DNA of 64,000 bases from Rebecca billardiae RCC1528 (lineage: Eukaryota > Haptophyta). Below the pieces are notes generated by a model that saw only the letters and a program-made list of their open reading frames with translations, ran no database searches and had not been told where the DNA came from. Location of the stretch: the NCBI GenBank assembly GCA_965240325.2, contig OZ251236.1, positions 248,001-312,000 of the forward strand. Reading direction: 5' to 3'. A program made the position numbers and the translations under genes. Below, in pieces: positions 60,101 to 64,000 of the stretch (position 1 is its first letter; each line of letters begins with the position of its first letter).

Positions 60101-60640
60101 CGTCCAAGCAGCGGCTTCCGGTGGAGGCGCAGAGGCTGCACAAGGACACGGAGCGCGCGGCGCGGCGCGGCGGCGGCGCGGCGGGGGCGCGCGCGGGCGG
60201 CGGCGCGGCGGCGCGCGAGCAGCAGGCGCTGCGGCGCAAGCCCAAGTGGAAGATTGAACACGAGCAGTTCCAGGCCGCCCTGCGCGCCAACCGCCAGATC
60301 GTGCAGGCCGAGAAGGCCGGAGTGCCCTTGTCATCATTGCCGCAGGCGCCGAGTGCGCGCGCGCCCTTCGGAGCGCGCCGCCGAGCCGCGCTGCGCGCGC
60401 GCCGCCCGCCGCCACGATCGGCCAGGGCGACGCTCACGCGCTCCCCGCGCGTGGACCCGCGCGCGCGCAGCCAACGACGAGCTGGACACACGCGTGCAAT
60501 GCCCCAACTGCGGCCGCAAATTCAACGAGATGGCCGCCTCGCGGCACATGCCGCTGTGCGCAGGCATCCGCGCCAAGCCCAAGATGCTGACTCGAGGCTC
60601 GGGGGGAATGTCGTCGTCTGTGCGCAAGCCTGTGCGGTAG
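57173..60640 (+). CDS. C2HC zinc-finger protein (ZC2HC1-like)
   Basis: Exons 57173-59824, 60085-60352 and 60471-60640 (phases 0 and 1 agree) give about 1,029 residues. Three short zinc fingers of the C2HC type: CQVCARTFGAARIGAHERIC (about 613), CPLCARHFAASRLARHQEAC (about 856) and CPNCGRKFNEMAASRHMPLC (about 982), the spacing CxxC-x12-HxxxC of the ZC2HC1/FAM164 family. The second exon has a basic helical block (KWKIEHEQFQAALRANRQIV) found between fingers in this family. The long N-terminus is low in complexity but holds RPEWNSDF twice (about 422 and 482) and SFVHTAYQ (about 145). ZC2HC1 proteins are often linked to cilia or centrioles; the role is unproven. The start MASRNSRQATDWAAKRR was chosen because it begins a charged, non-random stretch. 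Confidence 0.88.
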   Translation: MASRNSRQATDWAAKRRDQLDRASRVRQDRANGVTSSDAEPAGAGAHAPWPGARAQSQPAADGRTRTEAAHAYGGGAELGVGHGVPSHLPRPASEQRGGGAPYGTMHGAAAAAGGYAAPPADRAVPEWAAGLGVQSGAASGMSSSFVHTAYQHAPAHQPHAQPQYQTMHASADGRPVWLQPSTQQPPGGGGGGGRGGGAAQGGYGAGAYAPYAQPAGGASAYEAYLLEHPRHGPGGVPQMSSAMAAALQPPQPLAAVHALGAAQAGAHYSSHCCAAALPPTASELSASSTALGASPASRAYGRVLTTPAALDAPLSSYAAHGPYGAPPRYHDGGLGAYAQQHPPPAQPYQQQQHPQPPHWLSHADELPPSVRASAASTVSARSTSAEGGAGADGVFGGAAAPFKARRARASGRRTGSAQQRPEWNSDFASASALSQGGLGSGPAGQSPDDPMVPAAEEAAAPARAAGRRAAPPAGGTRPPRPEWNSDFSTAGPQEWDGADGAGGADGGQRQQRRSGRRAPGSGEAEGGAVEAEQGHPAAAPQPSQTGALRALKERQLHSRSHGGGGTAGRAPPPAQQRHARDSGSSSAPDDGAGGSPPPPPMYADRGAAEEMVACQVCARTFGAARIGAHERICSRVKDKRRPEFVAQYKRAASTSELPAAHADAAAPPRADGRRASFSHGERAGGGVGARSAHSGGGAAGGAGAGKHPGGPGPRDQENARRNDGAAGGAARGAAARTPDGAAGRAHKPASREGAGARGVNAREHGSAPQAPPSAALGGRVFEPSVVPTEDAPVVGGRGAYKLDDLPPEAFAPGGGAPPAPRAGGARGAAARAGGVGAGPPPGGADYDVMADEPRVPCPLCARHFAASRLARHQEACAKAASKKVGARTEAPSAAHRHLANWRARTEAPSAAHRHLADWPRRGSRAAPRRSDDESGGFGCRAHPLRRVRRRSPWPRAPHPLPAALAPARTSAPSSTRPSSGFRWRRRGCTRTRSARRGAAAARRGRARAAARRRASSRRCGASPSGRLNTSSSRPPCAPTARSCRPRRPECPCHHCRRRRVRARPSERAAEPRCARAARRHDRPGRRSRAPRAWTRARAANDELDTRVQCPNCGRKFNEMAASRHMPLCAGIRAKPKMLTRGSGGMSSSVRKPVR
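59829..59928. repeat. Two tandem 50-bp copies inside an intron
   Basis: GTGCCCGCACCGAAGCGCCA and the following 30 bases occur at about 59829 and 59879 with almost no change, inside the first intron (59825-60084) of the C2HC gene. Confidence 0.85.
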
Positions 60641-60962
60641 CGTGAGTCGTCGAGTAGCCGTCGACTGCTGCGCGCGTCGTGGTCATCATTCTAGATTATA
60701 TTGACTATTTGACGCCGCCGCGATGAGCAGCAGTGCTGAATCGCGTAGTGACTAGTGACAATATGGCGGGCCGTACCGGTAGGTCCGCCCCTTGTAGTGC
60801 CCGGGAAAAAGATGTAAGAAAAAGAAAAAGAAATAAAATAAAATCGCCGCCTCGCCAAGAATAAAAGAAAATCGCTTCGCTCACTACAGTACCCAGACCG
60901 GGCGCCCTCGCTGCCTCGCAGCTCCCACTGCCAGGGACGCTCGGCCGAAAAGTGGTTCGCCC
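60641..60962. other. 3' flank with A-rich tract
   Basis: 322 bp after the C2HC stop. An A-rich stretch (60808-60872, AAAAAGAAAAAG and AAATAAAATAAAA) may be the 3' processing region of the plus-strand gene, or a pyrimidine tract if a minus-strand gene exists here. Confidence 0.35.
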
Positions 60963-62159
60963 ATGGCGCGGAGCGCGTGGGCGCCGCGCGCCAGATCCAA
61001 CGCCGGCGCGGACATCGTGAGAGGACTCCCGAGGGGGGGTTCGCCCGATTCGCGATTGCTGCCCTCGTCGTCTCGCGTGCAGGTCGAACGAGGGCCAAAG
61101 TCGACGCGTTTGGAGGTACGCTCGGCGCGTCGACACGATCGTGCGACCTGGTGCGGTCCTCGCCTGACTTGCACGTCGAGCGCTCGCACGGGCCATATCA
61201 TCAAGCGCTGCGCTACGACAACCGCCTCGCGCGATCCACCGCCGCGCGTCGAGCTCGTTGCGGAAAGGCCCTCATCACGAGGTGTCTCGCGGGCGGGAGC
61301 GCCATCGCACGCGACGCAAGATTTGGCGCGGCCTTCTGAACACGATCGCCGGAATCCGCGCACCGGACTCAGTCCTCGCTCGCGGTCCGGTCCCTCAGCC
61401 GACAAGCCCACGTCCGGCCTGCATGGCGTCGACGGTGACCAATGCGACGGAAGCGCAACGCCAACGGCGTACGACGCGCAGCGGACGCACCTCCCGGGTC
61501 TGTCGCCGTGGCAGCAACCGCGTATTCGCGAGTTGGCGACCCTCGCCGCAGCGCGACACAGACAAGCCCGTGATGCCATCCGCACAGAGATGAAACGTCG
61601 AGCATGCAACATCGCCGCGCCATCCTCGTCCATGGCGCAGGCGCTGCGGGACGAGGCGGAAGTCGTCACGCCGGTGACGGATGCGCTGCGATTCGTGTGC
61701 CCGCGTGAGCAGCGCTTGCCCACTCTCGATCGCGAGTGGCACACGCTGTCGCTGTGCGCGCGCGCGCGCACAACCAACAGCTCCCCGTGCCGCCGAGCAC
61801 GCGAGCGCCAGACCTGTCGAAGAGGCGAAGAGCGACGACCGCGTGAACGTCAACGCGCTCGTGATTCCCTCGTGGGTGTGGGCCTCGCTGATGGGGTGAT
61901 GCGCATACTACTAAGAGTACAGACCGTGAGACGTGTGTACACGTCGGAGAGCCAACTTCACGTGTCACTCGGCGGTCCTTGCACTCGACTGTCCGTCACC
62001 CACGGCCACGAGCGAATGTGGAAAGCAGACGCGAACCCGCAAAGGATACATTGCGACAGCACTGGCACGGCCCGCCGACCCCCCCGCCCGCCAGGGCACA
62101 GTTTACTATTCTCTCGGGCCGCACGTCGGCCACCAGGCAGTAGGCACCACGCGCCCTAG
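60963..62159 (+). CDS. Uncertain open frame, possibly a real or decayed gene
   Basis: A 398-codon frame with ATG at 60963. The middle (about residues 175-255; PWQQPRIRELATLAAARHRQ, AIRTEMKRRACNIAAPSSSM) is less biased and helix-like, which is why it is listed. The N- and C-terminal parts look random. GC at third positions is lower than in the confident genes, and competing frames exist on both strands (61777-60884 minus; 60977-61339 plus). It may be part of a spliced gene, a decayed mobile element or chance. No domain was recognised. Confidence 0.25.
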   Translation: MARSAWAPRARSNAGADIVRGLPRGGSPDSRLLPSSSRVQVERGPKSTRLEVRSARRHDRATWCGPRLTCTSSARTGHIIKRCATTTASRDPPPRVELVAERPSSRGVSRAGAPSHATQDLARPSEHDRRNPRTGLSPRSRSGPSADKPTSGLHGVDGDQCDGSATPTAYDAQRTHLPGLSPWQQPRIRELATLAAARHRQARDAIRTEMKRRACNIAAPSSSMAQALRDEAEVVTPVTDALRFVCPREQRLPTLDREWHTLSLCARARTTNSSPCRRARERQTCRRGEERRPRERQRARDSLVGVGLADGVMRILLRVQTVRRVYTSESQLHVSLGGPCTRLSVTHGHERMWKADANPQRIHCDSTGTARRPPRPPGHSLLFSRAARRPPGSRHHAP

Positions 62160-62725
62160 CTTGACCACGCGGCCCCTTGGGCAATGGGCGGCCTGCGGGC
62201 GCGGACGCGGGCGGAACGAAACCTCAACGCGACAACTGGTGCTGCCGTGATACCGGCATGCAATATGCATGACGCGGGTTGCGTCTGCCGGGCCTTATGG
62301 CAATAATTTAAGTTACCTGATGAGCGCGGCGCGTGTCGCCTATGCAATATCACGACAGCAAGTTGAGCGCGGCGCGTGCGTCGTCGCGTGCGCCGGTACC
62401 TTATATTGCGTGCCCTTGGGAAGGGCCGCCTTGTCCCCATGTCCGAACTATGCAAGGGCCGTACCACTAATTAGTCATCAGTTTTTTGGGGTGTGAGTAG
62501 GCCGGGGTGAGGGGGGTCTACCAATCAGCCCTTGGTACTGACCCCTGCATGGCCACAAGGCGCCACAACCCTTGGTACTACGTTACCCCTGGCCATAGCT
62601 AAAGTAGTGCTGATGAAGTTTGGCTCGCGGGTGCGGCCCTTGGCTCGGGTTCACGCGAGAGTGTGGGCAGCCGCAAGCACCCCGCCCCCCGCCCCTGCCA
62701 GCTTACGGTTCCCAGCAGCGCCGTC
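62160..62725. other. Intergenic upstream of RTX-like gene
   Basis: 566 bp. CCCTTGGTACT occurs at about 62528 and 62569, plus a partial CCCTTGG copy at about 62411. Otherwise no feature. Presumed promoter of the next gene. Confidence 0.4.
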
Positions 62726-64000
62726 ATGCTTTTGACGTGCGCGGCCGCGACGTGGCTGCTTCTCCCCGCCGCCGTGGCGGGTGCTGGCCCCGCGCACGCA
62801 GCATCGGTGCTGGCATCGCCAGCTGGCCGGAGTCCGATCGATGCGGCTCGCACGCCGGCAGGCCCGACATCCACCTCCAAGTGCGCGCGCTTTGCGGGCG
62901 GCGGTGCGAGCAGCGTGTCACGTGTGCCACGGCGCATCTGCCTGACGGTCGTCTGGCGGGTGGGGAGGGGGGCGCGCGGCGAGGCGGGTGTGGCTCGGCG
63001 CACTTGGGGCCCACGACGCGCCTTAGCGCATTGTCCCTCCTGGCCGCACAGGGCGTCGGCCGGGCCTGCGCAGCAGTCGGGTTGCCATTGCTGCCCAGCC
63101 CACGGCCGCGCCCCCAAGGACGCGGCGCGCGCGTGCGGGCGCCTGCAGCGCGCATCCATGGTGCCAGCCGAGCACGGGGCGGCAGACCCGAGCGCGCCCC
63201 TGCGGCAACACCAACGACGGTAACTCACGACTGTCCCCCTCCCCCCCGCCCGCCGTCGCCCGGCGTGCGCGCGCGCGCGCGCTGCAGGAACCAGCGTCGG
63301 CTGGGGACGTACATCGGCAAGGGCGGGCCGGATGTTCTGGCTGCACCAGACGCCAGGCCCGCCCTGCTGCCGACCGCGCTCGACGGCTACAAGGCCATCC
63401 GCTACCACTACGTTGGCGGCGACAAGGGCGACGACACGCTTGACGGCGGCAGCGCCGGCACGGCCGCCTTCTACGGCGACGGCCTGGACGTCGTGAACGC
63501 CGTGTACGGCGGTGGCGGCGACGACGTGATCAACGACGATGGCGCGTCGTCGGCGGGCGCCGGCCTCCTGCTCGGCACGGGCGGCAGCGTGCTCAACGTC
63601 GTGCGCGGCCAGTCGGGTGACGACACCATCAACACCGACCGTGGCGGCTCCGCTGGCGTCGGCATCGGCGGCACGGGTGGCGATGCTGTCAACATCGTGT
63701 TCGGCGGGCGCGGCGACGACGACGTCAACTACAATGGTGGTGGCGACGCTGGCGATGCGCAGCTCCACGGCCAAGGTGGCAACGCGCTCAACGTGCTTCT
63801 CGGGCGGCAGGGCGACGACGACCTCAACGACGACGGCGGCAAGGCCGGCGACGCCACCTGGAACTCGGCCGGCGGCAGCGCCGTGAACATTGTGGCCGGC
63901 GGCGCCGGATCCGACACGATCCAGTACGACGGCGGCGACGCGGGTGACGGTGCGCAGGGCGGCACGGGCGGCAACGTGCTCAACATCCTCTCCGGCGGCC
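62726..64000 (+). CDS. Secreted protein with RTX-like Gly/Asp repeats (partial)
   Basis: The 3' end is cut by the window. Proposed exons are 62726-63132 (ATG at 62726) and 63288 to beyond 64000, joined in phase 2; the first donor (GTGCGG) is less certain than the acceptor CTGCAG. The start encodes a signal peptide (MLLTCAAATWLLLPAAVAGA). The second exon is open to the end and contains at least five repeats of 32-33 residues, each with (V/L)N(I/V)VxGGxGDDxxN followed by DGGxAGDA and GGTGGN. This is the Gly-Gly-x-Gly-x-Asp calcium beta-roll pattern of RTX proteins and hemolysin-type repeats, in an unusually long period. It suggests a secreted, calcium-binding beta-solenoid. Whether it is enzymatic, structural or adhesive cannot be told without the rest. 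Confidence 0.8.

Noticed and set aside
62599-63774. Minus-strand 391-codon Val/Ala-rich frame
   Set aside because: Shadow of the RTX-like plus frame, whose GGxGDDxxN repeats are periodic and which remains open to the window end.
1-64000. tRNA, rRNA and CRISPR arrays
   Set aside because: No cloverleaf with a GGTTCGANTCC-like arm, no rRNA-like conserved stretch and no direct repeats with unique spacers were seen. The regular repeats here are coding or microsatellite.

Overview
The window is nuclear DNA from a GC-rich, photosynthetic, unicellular eukaryote, most probably a haptophyte or a similar alga with a secondary plastid. The evidence is spliceosomal introns, a myosin, a homeodomain protein, a PAQR receptor, two proteins with bipartite plastid-type leaders, SPPP hydroxyproline-type wall or scale domains, and very high GC at third codon positions. 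The lineage is inferred; no rRNA or organelle marker is present. Introns were placed by hand from GT..AG ends and reading-phase agreement. Nearly all donors read GTGCG. || Layout. 1-4.6 kb is gene-poor and repeat-rich: a terminator-like hairpin, a candidate element bounded by inverted repeats, CACGTG palindromes and one possible coiled-coil gene. About 4.65-16.3 kb on the minus strand is one giant gene of at least 12 exons: a 22-residue repeat domain, a membrane segment, a leucine-rich repeat array in which each LRR is its own exon, about 1,400 residues of SPPP, an adhesin-like calcium-loop domain and a multi-pass membrane C-terminus. 16.3-20.1 kb has no convincing gene and holds three copies of a GC hairpin. 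|| 20.1-26.1 kb on the plus strand carries a CAP-Gly protein with two CbbX-type AAA+ modules, a single-pass membrane protein with a run of twelve Asp, and a hydroxypyruvate isomerase. 26.4-33.8 kb on the minus strand carries a ferric-reductase-like heme membrane protein and a three-exon unknown protein of about 1,590 residues. 34.1-39.8 kb is compact: Sel1-MYND (+), plastid M41-like metalloprotease (-), PAQR receptor (+), homeodomain factor (-). || 41.4-56.8 kb holds a protein with four cyclic-nucleotide-binding modules (-), a CaMK-type kinase (+), a myosin (-) and a plastid membrane protein fusing DUF3593, DUF2499 and DUF1279 (-). 57.2-60.6 kb is a three-exon C2HC zinc-finger protein (+). 61-62.2 kb is uncertain. 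From 62.7 kb a secreted protein with RTX-like Gly/Asp repeats (+) runs off the end. || These are independently transcribed genes, not an operon. Possible functional links are only suggestive: the cyclic-nucleotide protein, the kinase and a myosin with basophilic Ser motifs are adjacent; the CAP-Gly/AAA+ and C2HC proteins share a short RPxWNxDF motif; and the LRR/SPPP and RTX-like proteins are both predicted to be at the cell surface.
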